Positions 10,618 to 20,530 of a stretch of 64,000 nt of DNA are shown piece by piece; position 1 is the first letter of the stretch, and each line of letters starts with the position of its first letter. This DNA is from Pseudofabraea citricarpa (lineage: Eukaryota > Ascomycota > Leotiomycetes > Helotiales > Dermateaceae). The notes under the pieces were generated by a model, which was not told the DNA's origin, searched no databases, and saw only the letters and a program-made list of their open reading frames with translations. The stretch spans positions 3,856,501 through 3,920,500 of the forward strand of contig JAPWGK010000001.1 in the NCBI GenBank assembly GCA_029641185.1, written 5' to 3'. Made by a program: the position numbers and the translations under genes.

Positions 10618-11902
10618 ATGTCCGGAGAAACTGCTGATTTGATTGCAGCGAAGCTGTCAGAGGTACAGTTTTCGGGTGCTCTTTTGGAGGAAATTGATAA
10701 CGCGGTTCTCGCTGGCGAGTAGCTAACAGAGAGACCATTTATGAGTTCTAAACGGTGTGCTAATCTGCCTCTAGCACTTCTACCGGATACTAAAATCGTA
10801 TCAATCGTCCCCTCTGGCGCTAGTGCTTGGGTGCAGACGGTTCGGATAGAAACTCGTCTCAAGGATGGAACTCTGAAGAATTATTTCCAAAAGGCTTATT
10901 GCTAAACCCCTATGCTAAATCTGCTATCTTCTAGCTGACTTTAGGGTAGTCACAACTAGGGGACAATGGTCGTAGAATGCTGGAGGGCACATTTGAGTCT
11001 GAGACCGTCTTTCACCATTTCAGTCCGGATCACGTGCCTAGGCCTATCTCTTGGGGACACTACGAGAGCGACCCTTCGATGTGGTTCTACCTCTGTGATT
11101 TTCATGACATGGCCGATGAAGTCCCGGACGCTGACGCGTTCGTATCTATCATCGCTCAGATCCATAAATCTAGCATGGGCAAATCCCCGAACCGACAGTA
11201 CGGGTTTCACGTGCCCACTCATCTTGCCAATATTCCAAACGACAACACATGGCAGAGCTCTTGGGAAGTTTGGTTCTCACAAGCCATAAAAAGAATGTTC
11301 GAGTTCGAAGAGGAAGCACATGGGAAAGATGACCAGTTAGAGGGTCTAAAGGCCAGCCTTTTTGACAAAGTCATCCCACGACTTCTGAGGCCACTAGAGA
11401 CAGGCGGTCGCTCAATCCAGCCTTGTCTCATCCATTCGGATCTATGGCCTGGTAATGCTATGCCAGATTCCGATACGAAAGAGATAATGATCTTTGACTC
11501 ATGCGCTTTCTGGGGCCACAATGAAGCCGATCTGGGAAGTTGGAGAGCACCCAGGTATAAAATGGGCCGCCCATTTTTCAAGGAGTACCAAAAGGTAATG
11601 GGGATCTCAGAGCCACAAAGTGACTGGGATGACCGTAATGCTTTATATGCTCTGTAAGTAGAACACCTTTTTCACAACCTATACCGCATCACCGCCCTTC
11701 AGACAAGTTGCCAACTACTAGTAGTCGCTATGATCTCCTCGTTTCGGTACTTTACGCGAAGGATTTAAAATTTCGCCACATGTAAGTAGTCGAATATACA
11801 AGACTAGTATTCATGTAGTTAATCCGTTCCAGGGCTATGGCTGAAATGGAGCGGCTGGCTGAGAAATACTCTACGGGGTTTGAAGGATTCGAAGCTTCAT
11901 GA
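10618..11902 (+). CDS. Fructosamine/ketosamine-3-kinase family protein (splice anomalies)
   Basis: The family phosphorylates the C3 hydroxyl of ketosamines on glycated amines or proteins, leading to deglycation. Visible parts: the first exon from ATG 10618 (MSGETADLIAAKL); an exon with PSGASAWVQTVRIETRLKDG; a long exon with GDNGRRMLEG, PRPISWGHY and the catalytic LIHSDLWPGNA (usual form HGDLWxGN; serine replaces glycine, the aspartate stays); FDSCAFWGHNEADL; and the C-terminal RYDLLVSVLYAKD and MAEMERLAEKY. The last two introns are canonical and end CTAGTAG and TTCCAG. Two earlier junctions are odd. Joining the GT-AG intron 10719-10774 shifts the frame by one base to a stop. The second junction has no GT donor (AAG then GCTTATT) and must use the acceptor at 10949 to stay open. 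It may be a decaying gene or hold a small sequence error. Confidence 0.75.
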
Positions 11903-12944
11903 GTAAAACTTCGCATCCCAAGTTTCAGCCAGCTAAGCACTCTCTTAGTCGAAGCTTTGTGATATTCTCGCTTTCTGGGTATGGTGGTCCAAATATATAA
12001 ATGCTTGGCCAAAAATCCGACGTGATCATCATATATCTATCTACCTTATTATTATGCTTTGCTCCCTTTTAGATGATAACTATCTACTTATTATCAATGG
12101 AATAACGTTTCAATAACTTACGTAGCCTATATTTTTGCCTAGATAGGTATTGATATGACTCTTCAATGCAGCTGATTCCTAATATCATCATTCGCTGGCT
12201 AAAATGGAAAACATCTCATGGTAAGTAAAATTACGGCATGGGCTGAGACGTGGAAAAGAGGAATTAGAAGCGGTGATTATAGGATGTAGATGATTGCTTT
12301 CGAAAGTAAGAGGCTAGAATCTTGAGTGTCAGAATTTCCGAACTACACTAGTATATCGAGTTTTATGGCTAGTGATGTTGTGTAAAAGTATTGTTGTAGA
12401 AGGCGACGTATTTCAGTGCTTAAGAACGCTACTATCGGGACCTGAATCTTCTTGGAAGACATTGTTCATTACTACTTCCTTTTCTTGTAGACCTGTCGAA
12501 ACTATGGCGTATATATTGGGTGTGCTATTATATTTGTAATGTGATAAAGTCTAGCAGTGTAGCCTATTGCATGGATTTCCTTTGAATATGTCGGTCAGAT
12601 CAAGCAAGGGGTCAATTGGTATCGCATATCGAAGACCCTTTTCGAAAGTTATTGATTGTGCTAGGGAAGGAGAATATTATAGGAGGATGGCGTTGTTCAG
12701 AAAGATTATAGCCGAGCATGTCCTGTTATTCCAACAGAACTTTTTCTTTTAATAATGTGAGACTTCGGGAGTCAGGTTCTATCACTAGTTTCACTGGATT
12801 GAGTTTACTTTCTTTTCTCCCTTTCTCTTCTCTTCTTCGGGCCCCCTCATTTCATTCCTGCAAACTCATCTCCAGCCGGAATCTCTGTTTCTTTTCTCAG
12901 TTTTTTGTTCTTGACGAGACTGCACCCATCACCCAGCTGAGACC
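11903..12944. other. AT-rich spacer; leader of mosaic copy 3 at its end
   Basis: No gene seen from 11903 to about 12780. From about 12795 to 12944 a CT-rich leader matches the 5' leader of mosaic copy 1 (TTCTCTTCTCTTC...CGGG, GCACCCATCACCCA). The duplication therefore included untranslated sequence and perhaps promoter sequence. Confidence 0.5.
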
Positions 12945-13840
12945 GTGGCAGAATAGCAGCAACAACCACTGCTACCACCCAATGGCGCATTTGGTACGTA
13001 TAATTACTTCTCTCATAACCTTTGTATCTTATACTAGAAATCAAAGAAGATTGAAAGAAATTTCATATATCAGTACACTAATTTATAGATAGATATCGAG
13101 CTCCGTAGCGTTGATTTCCCTTCCGCTCCCCCTCCCCCAACAAGACCCTCGGCCGGTAAGACCTTTCTCTATTTCTTTCACAATTATATGATCATTACCA
13201 ATTGAGTCTGATATAGGAGAGACGGCAGAACATAATCTCGCCCTGCTCCAACCTCTTTTGACGCATTCGGGTGATTTCAATGGCGCGCTGGTCTCGGATG
13301 CCGAAGCTGAAGAACATTCGTGGTTCACACACGAGTGCGCGGTGGCCAAAGACCTGCGAGTCGAAGCATATCACGCAAGAGCAAGAGAGATACAAGAAGC
13401 TGCCGCAGCAGCACAGTATTTTACCGCCAGTGTCGCACTATGGTGGTCAACTTCTGCCTGGTCCAAAATCAAACGGGCCTTGATTTTGTATGTATTACAT
13501 ACCTACTTCCCTTGTACTATTAAAGAGGCAAGTACATTTACTAATGCCAAGATATAGCCATGGGGACTGGATGACTCCCATTATGGGAACTGTATTCGGG
13601 ATTTTTGGAACCATTAATTTTCCGTGGGCCGCGTTTCAAAATACTGATCCAGTTACTACTAGTATTATGGCTACGGCTATGGCCACGGTGACGGAGGGTT
13701 ATTCAGCTGCTATTGTGTACCGGAGAGGGAGCTGGGTTTCGTTTTTTCCCTTCTTCTTTTGTTTGTTCTTGATGAAGAAAAGAAGGAAAATGAAAATTTT
13801 ATTGTCTTCTGAAATGAGGATAATGGTCGACTGTTTCTAA
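12945..13840 (+). pseudogene. Mosaic repeat protein family, copy 3 (broken start)
   Basis: The first exon aligns with copy 1, but ATGGCAGAACAG has become GTGGCAGAATAG: the start codon is lost and a glutamine codon is now a stop. Later parts are still open: exon near 13089-13155 (DIELRSVDFPSAPPPP), an alanine-rich exon from about 13217 (NGALVSDAEAEEH, AREIQEAAAAAQ), and after the intron ending GATATAG at 13556 the hydrophobic module HGDWMTPIMGTVFGIFG with INFPWAAFQ. A polar tail runs to the stop at 13838-13840. There are no 22-residue repeats. The conserved 3' part could still be expressed from another start, so the pseudogene call rests only on the first exon. Confidence 0.6.
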
Positions 13841-13842
13841 AC

Positions 13843-13887
13843 AAAAAGATGATCTTGCATGTGAACGAGAGTTTTGTTGTACAAAGA
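13843..13887 (+). pseudogene. 45-bp relic of the 314-aa membrane protein gene
   Basis: The stretch AAAAAGATGATCTTG then ATGTGAACGAG matches 3731-3772 inside the 314-aa gene, with about five differences that are all transitions. It starts three bases after the stop of mosaic copy 3. It shows that the ancestral duplicated unit contained both genes, and that most of the second one was deleted here. Confidence 0.65.
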
Positions 13888-14049
13888 CATCACACCATAC
13901 ATACTATATACATATAAATTTACACCAACACACCCACACGCATGCGACACGACTCAACGCGACCTCAAGTCCGGCTAAGATTGCGTGGGAAAATAAACAC
14001 AGTTTATATTACAAAATAAGCGTAAACCTTCATCAAACGAAGCAAACTT

Positions 14050-14169
14050 GGACAGGTGGCCGAGTGGTTATGGCGCGTGACTCAAGATATCACATCTTAC
14101 TTTGAGCCCTCAAACTCAAAGAGCATTCTCGTAGGGAAACCTGCAGGGGTTCGAATCCCCTCCTGTTCA
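14050..14169 (+). tRNA. tRNA-Leu (anticodon CAA), intron-containing
   Basis: Acceptor strand GGACAGG at 14050-14056 pairs with CCTGTTC at 14162-14168, including one G-T wobble. TGGCCGAGTGG gives the D arm, CTCAAG the anticodon loop (CAA at 14083-14085), TAGGGAAACCTGC a long variable arm (AGG/CCT stem) typical of leucine tRNAs, and GGGGTTCGAATCCCC the T arm. An intron of about 39 nt (around 14087-14125) follows position 37 and contains TTTGAG, which can pair with the anticodon region. The anticodon stem has one apparent T-T mismatch. Confidence 0.9.
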
Positions 14170-14721
14170 AATTCATTTTTCTTCTTTTGTGATTTTGTTT
14201 GTTGCCTTTTTGTTTTTGTTTTTGATGGTGGCGCGGGCCACTTTATTTTTATTTTGGCGCTCAGCCAGCCGAGATGGGAAAGGTTAAAAAAAAAAAAAAA
14301 AAAGAACAAGTCCAAGGTTTCGCGTCATGTGATGGATAGATAGATGCGGATGTTCAGGAGAAGATAAAGTTCTAACTGCCTCTGTCTGGCTTTTTTGTGT
14401 GTTTGAATCATTAGAGACATCTGTTTAAAATGGTTACCTGTTTGTTCTCCAATCCCTTGCTCCTTTCTTCATATTTTCATAGGCTCGAGTATTATCAGGG
14501 CGATCATTTACTACTACGCAATTCGCTTATTTGTTGCTCGTCAATTAGATGGGCATGGTCCTCATAAGCTTTATATTTTCAACAGCTAGAGATCACGACG
14601 AGAAACGCCATGAAAATTTCTAATTCCCAAATATGCACGGGTGGTATCTAAATCCCTTCCAACCGAATTCGAGCCACGCACTATCAAAGTCTACTAAAAA
14701 TCCTCCCCAAGAGCCTCTAAT
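14170..14721. other. Spacer with T-rich and A-run sequence
   Basis: Directly after the tRNA, T runs (TTTTTCTTCTTTTG) can serve as the RNA polymerase III terminator. An 18-base A run lies at about 14286-14303. No gene is visible; the last part is probably the 3' UTR of the permease. Confidence 0.5.
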
Positions 14722-16624
14722 CTAAAACAGTCCCCTCAAAATGCGTCTCGGCAGATTCTTGATTGTTCTCTTCTCGGGCACATAGTCAGGGTCGATATCT
14801 AGAGCTCGCATACCTGACGTGACGTCCATCTCGCTGGCGCGGATGTAGAAAGATAGAGGATCACGACGTCCGAAGTGCGTCCAGAGCTTCCAGCCGATGT
14901 AGAGAGCGATGATGATAGGAGCTGCGAGGTAGCTCTGGAAGAAATATTCAGGGTCCGGAGAACCACCAACGGGCTGTATCGTATCAGCATATCAGACATG
15001 GAGAAGAAGAAGAAGTGCGTGAACTTACGAAAAGAGAAGTGTAGAAAGTAGCGATCATGCAGAGGCAGTTCAATCCAAAACCATAATAACTTCCCAGCAC
15101 GCCGAATCCTGCCTGGTAAGGGAGTTCGGCTTTGGAGTGACCTTGTGCCTTCCATCCGGCTCGGAATCGGATGTGTGCCATGTTGATACTGGCCCAGATG
15201 AAGAAGTTAGAGAGGCCCGAGAGGGACAAGAGCCAGGCAAAAATGGTAGATTGGTTGCCAGCACATCCAATATATGCCAGGAGTCCAAAGGCAAGCTGGA
15301 CGACAATCCCCCAAATGGGCCGGCCTTTGGAATCGACATATGCCAAGAACTTAGGCGCCATACCTCGCTCGCCGAGGGCTTGCATGGTGCGGGTAGATCC
15401 GAAGGCACAGGAATTGGCGACGCTAATGACTGAGATGGTAATGACGGCGTTGAAGATTGAGGGCAGGACTTTGATCCCAGCCAATCTGATCGCAACAACA
15501 AAAGGTGAGTACTTTGAGTTTGCGCCTGAAGCGTTGAGAAGGTTCTCGTTGTCCGAAGGAACGATTAGACCCATGATGAAAAGCGAGAGGACGTAGAAGA
15601 TGGCAATTCTCCAGAAGACCTGCTTGGTTGCAGCGGGAACTGACTTTCGAGGATTCGCAGCTTCGGCTGCTGCGAGACCAACAAGTTCCGTACCCGCGAA
15701 GGAAAATGCTGCGACCACAAATACGGAGCAAAAGCCCTTGAATCCATTCTTGAATGCTCCCGGATTATGCCAATAGCGTGCACCAATATATCCTTGTGGG
15801 CCTGTACCGCCGCAGTCGATAATGATGCCCAGAATGATAAATCCGATGACACCGCAGATCTTGATCACGCTGAGAACAAACTCAACTACTTCACATCAGC
15901 ATTATCTGGCAAGGAGGTTATGGATTCTGACCTTCGCCATAACCACGCACACCAAAGATTTGTATGACTGCTAGCACAACCAGAAATACAGTGATCCACA
16001 CTCCTACGTTGATATCCGTGCGCCAGAACTCAATGGTGATACCAGCAGCTGTCAGTTCGAAGGGTAGGACGGTAAGCCAGTTGATTGCGTAGTCCCAACC
16101 AACTGCAAATCCACTGCGAATGTCAAAAATGGCCTCAAGAAGTGACAGGGAGGCAAGCTTACACTGAAGGATCAATAAATCGGACAATGTACGTGTAAAA
16201 GGCGCCATTGACGGGGAATAGTACTGCTAACTCGGCAAGAGCTTGCACGGTACACAGAAGCATAGATCCAACGATGATGAAACCCAGAACCTGGATGGAA
16301 AATCAATCAACCTTGCTTGCGATCTTGATTCCACGAAGACTCACCAGACTTGCAGGACCTCCCGTAGATAGTGCACTGCCTGAACCGACGAACAAACCAG
16401 CTCCAATGGCGCCGCCTAGTGATGTGAGTACTGTCCTCGTGGCAGGAGGAACACAACATACCGATGGCAATCATCTGCATATGGCGACCTTGCAAGGAGC
16501 GCGCAAGCGGATTCGCCTTGTTCACGAGTCCGGCATCTCCACTCTCAAGATCTGAATGATGCGGGGGAGAACTGGTCGCGTAGGCCTTGTCATCGGCTAC
16601 GGGTTCTTTGGGTGAGTGCTCCAT
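14722..16624 (-). CDS. AAT-family amino-acid permease (GAP1/DIP5-like)
   Basis: This is a proton-coupled plasma-membrane importer of amino acids with about 12 membrane helices. The start MEHSPKEPVADDK at 16624 opens a polar cytosolic N-terminus. The next exons encode the first helix GAIGAGLFVGSGSALS (after a phase-1 intron), LGFIIVGSMLL, VGWDYAINWLTVLP, IFGVRGYGE, then a long exon (about 14984-15868) with FSFAGTELVGLAAAEAANP, VPAATKQVFWRI, FGSTRTMQALGERGMAP and SNFFIWASINMAHIRFR, and a last exon with RRDPLSFY and DYVPEKRTI. All are family landmarks in the correct order, joined by at least five short introns. An upstream in-frame extension exists, but MEHSPKE fits the family best. The substrate cannot be fixed from sequence alone. 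Confidence 0.92.
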
Positions 16625-19459
16625 GTTGGCAACGGGTGTCGAGAGTTGTGAAGAGGAAGAGGACGAGGAAGGGTTCTGGAAGAAGGTGTACATATACCAT
16701 AGCACGGATACGGGCACGACGGAGTAACGTAGTACGAGGGAAGACGTGAATGGTGAATGTGGAAGACATTCATTTAATGATGCGGAGGCACGGCACGGAT
16801 AGCAATAATGGCATGCTGGCTGCATCGACCACCAGCTTCAGACCAGGAAGGCTGATAAGGACGAGGGAGCAGCCCATGCACGCATTGGATAGAGCGTCAA
16901 GGCTCCGAGCAATTGATAAGGGCTGCAGCTGGGGGTTGCACATCAGATGCCACAATGGGACTGGTGGTGTAGGTGATCCGTGTGACTCGTAACATCCGGA
17001 AAGCTTGAGACAAATGAGGAGACACAGAAGAGCTGCCAGCGTGGGTGAGGAAACAGGGTCGAGGAGATGTGACCGGGGTCGCAGAGAGGGGATGGCCACC
17101 ATTCGCCCGCCATTCTTCGGTGCAGCCGTTGGTGGCACACCAGCAATGCGAGAAGAAGCTTTGGCGAAGCTTTTCGAAGCTTTGCTCGGACGGGAAGGCA
17201 ACCGGAAATGAGGATGAAGAGGAGAGAGAAATGCGAGAAGGGGGAAGACTTGGTTATGCTTTGATATCATATAAGCAGTCGATTTGGGAACAACAACACG
17301 ACTAGATGAAGATAAGTAAGTAGCTATAGGTAAGATACAGATAGATAACGCCCAGGTGGATAAACCTGATCCGCGTCACGTGTGCTCTAGCTAGTTCTAG
17401 CTAGGCATGGGGTAAAAGTACGGGGCATCCCGATGATGTCGCGTTTCCCCGTCGCGTGTTCTAACCTGAGTCAACACACTCACCACAAACTTCTTCTGTC
17501 TTTCTATGCAATGTCAACAGCCTCTCAGGAACCCATCAACATGGTGATGCAAATGCATTCTTGCAGCATGGCAGACAGTTCAAATCGCAGTATCCAACTC
17601 GATTGACGATTCGACCACCTTTGCGAGCTTGTACCCAGTGTGCATGAGCGCTGCGGAGGCGTATCTGTACGCTGTGCTCTGCTACGGAAAGCAAGAGACC
17701 AGAGTTTGGGTTCAATTGAAAATCGTATTGTATCCATCTATATCCGCCAAATATACGATTCTGAATGGCTTTTCGTTGTCCAACTCTCGGATTTAGCTCG
17801 ATGCGCCTGTCAAGACAAGAGAACAAGACAACAATTCCGACCATCGAGCCACAATACTAGAGGAGTGGCAAGATCGTGTCGACCTTTTGTGATGCACGTA
17901 TGTCGATACCATGTCTTAAGTTCGCGAGAAGGGACTCGACCTGCTGTGCTCCTTGGCCGTGTCAGAATTGAATTCAGAAAAACGTTCAGAATAGCGTTCA
18001 GATACCAGAAAGCGTTACGCTGCGAGTCTCTTGCCATTCTTGCAGCATCTCATCCTCGCACGAATTTCCCTCCTACCATGTCGATTCATTGCACGAAAAA
18101 GACCACCGGTGGATCATTCAACTGGTTGATAGTTCATCAATACAGTTCCGAGGGGTTATGGGTGTCGCACGCTTCTGCTCCGAGTACCCTTTTCTTTATT
18201 TGTTTCAGATGCGCTTTCATACTTTCGCAGATCTTGCAAGGCGAAATACAGGCAATCGTTCAGCCAGCTCCTCGGACCAACATGTATGGTTGCCCAATGG
18301 AGTGGAAGTAGACTACACAAGTCCAGAGTGAGCAGTTGGATATTGTCTGGTATATTCTGGCATTTTGGATGGGCTGCTTTGGGAATATTGCGTTCAACGC
18401 AAAGTTTATATTCTGCTAGCAGTTACTTCACTTTCAAGTTGTCAAGTGCGACTAATCGTCAGAAGCCAATGATGCAGTAGTACTACAGTCGTGTCAGCTT
18501 AGCACCAACTCAAATATAGATACTGATTATTTCGATGGGGTATCTTTCAGTAACTGAAAGGTGTGATTTGGCAGTTGGCGACATATATGGGGCTGCCAGA
18601 GTACACATCTGCTGTCAGCATTTCCATGGGCGAATTTGGCAAAATATTTGCACCAACTGTGTGAGCCACTGGTGAATCCCCCGTTGCGCTTATCTGATGG
18701 AAAACGACAATTTCTCCGAACCAAATTCCGAAGGATTCAAACAAGACTAGCTGTTCCCGCTCCAAACCCTCGTTGAAAGATACCGACGCAAGTGTCAGGT
18801 CGATTGCAAACTAGCGTATGGCCAAAAAGTTCGTCCAGTTCCTACCATCTCATGTAATCTTCTCCTTGGCTGCGGCTCACCCTCTGTCAACTGAATACAC
18901 ATGTACAATGTGCAAGCCATTTAGTGGCCGCCTTACGACTAGCGCATACCGTCTAAATTTCCATATACCGTAGGTAGAGTAAGCCGAACTTGCTTATCGG
19001 CCAGTAAGCGACCAGGTTAGCGACCAGGTACATTCGGCAATCCTGGATAAATACATTCATTATCCACATCTCAACTCTTCACCAATGTGATTACATGCTA
19101 GTGCATGTGCCTCTTGCACGCATATTCAACATGGTACTTTTTAACTTTTTACATAAATAGAGTAATATTCATGGTCAATATGTCCTGCTTAGAAGAGCTG
19201 CCAATATTTATTACCCTCTAGGCATCGAGCTTTGGATCGTTAATATTTCATGGACGCCAAACTCTCCAGTCTTGGGGCGTTCTTCATGCATAATGAGGCC
19301 AGCAGAACTATAAAGTCCTGCAATGTGGTTCTGTTGGATATACTAACCTCTTTGCACTTCAATCCCGAATTACTGAAAGCCATTCTACATAAATCATTCT
19401 AACTGCGATCCGAACTGTACGGTTCATTTCTCTGAATCGGATCCAAAGCGGATATCAGA
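16625..19459. other. Long spacer (2.8 kb) without a supported gene
   Basis: The part next to the permease is GC-richer and probably holds its promoter and 5' UTR. Several frames of 60-220 codons exist on both strands, but they overlap each other, mostly lack an ATG and show no family motif. The second half is AT-rich. Confidence 0.5.
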
Positions 19460-20530
19460 ATGTACGAGCATGATTCAACCAACGAGAAAATTGGGGAAAA
19501 GTCTGCGGAGGAAGATGGGGTGTCCAGGGTAAGTCAGAAGATTTTCCAGACTAAAAGGAATTTAGAAACTGAGTCCGCTTAGAATAGATCAATTCCCTTT
19601 CACCTCTACACCGTTTGGCTCTTAACCTACAGCGACTTGAAGACGGTTGTGATCCCACAAACTTCAGCCGGTGTATTCAGTGCGTTAGCGAGTGCTTCCA
19701 TGACAACAAATCCGACACCAAACCTGCTTCAGATAATGTCCCGAATTCCAATGGTAGCCTTGTGGAGTTGGTTGAGCCTTCTCGTCATTGATATAGGTAA
19801 CCAGAGACTTCCAGAATCTATCCTTGAGGATCGCATCAACAAACCTTGGCGAGCAATGCCAACACATCGACTCTCTCAACTCGAAGCGAGACGATTCCTC
19901 TTATTCGTAATCCCCCTTGAACTTCTCCTTGTCTACCTCTGTATGGGAAACGCGCTGAATGAATTTGTTGGCTTGTTGTTATTGGCGTGGCTGTACAATG
20001 ATCTCGGTGGTTCTGAAGAACACTACATTATCCGCAATCTTAACAATGCATTGGCATTTATCTGTTACGCATCCGGGTCTACTCTTATAGCAGCTGGGAA
20101 GGAACACCGCTTAACTGAGCACGGTCAGATATGGGCGTGCATTATCGGGGCCATTGTCTTCACCACCATCCAGATGCAGGACCTTCCCGACGTGGAAGGC
20201 GATGCAACCCGAGGCCGCAAATCGCTACCCTTGGCGCTCGGCGACACGGTCGCTCGCTGGTCCATCGCCATCCCGGTCCTTTCCTGGTCTCTCATTGGCC
20301 CGATCTTCTGGAACCTGCGCGCCCTTGCATACTTACCAACGATTCTTGTCGGTGGGTTGATGGCATTTAGGGTTCTTGCCTTCAGAACCGTGGCTGCGGA
20401 TGAGAAAACCTGGAAGCTGTGGTGTGTGTGGATCATCCTCATCTATCTTCTACCTCTCCTGGCGGATTCGAGTGTTTTCGCGAGATTTTGGCGAGATTTG
20501 GGTGCGTGGTTTGGTGTGTGGTATATATGA
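19460..20530 (+). CDS. UbiA-family prenyltransferase-like membrane protein
   Basis: UbiA enzymes transfer or cyclise isoprenoid diphosphates inside the membrane. Exons 19460-19528 and 19583-20530 join in frame to 338 aa. Both aspartate-rich regions are visible. The first is degenerate: NQRLPESILEDRINKPWRA (about residues 78-96) instead of NDxxDxxxD. The second is classical: QDLPDVEGDATRGRKSLPL (about residues 198-216). Hydrophobic helices alternate through the rest (LFVIPLELLLVYLCM, ACIIGAIVFTTIQM, LAYLPTILVGGLMAF). The ED-NKPWR form of motif 1 recalls fungal secondary-metabolite UbiA proteins, including terpene-cyclase-like ones, rather than COQ2. No further biosynthetic gene of that type lies next to it, so a cluster is not supported. 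Confidence 0.85.

Noticed and set aside
14286..14303. A run as retrotransposon (LINE/SINE) tail
   Set aside because: No target-site duplication or element body found next to it. The similar A runs near 21.03 and 42.66 kb also stand alone.
16770..17305. Overlapping frames on both strands upstream of the permease
   Set aside because: They contradict each other, have no family features and fall in the permease leader or promoter.
17640..18311. 223-codon plus-strand frame
   Set aside because: It begins with GTG and not ATG, has no recognisable domain, no intron signals and odd composition; chance frame.
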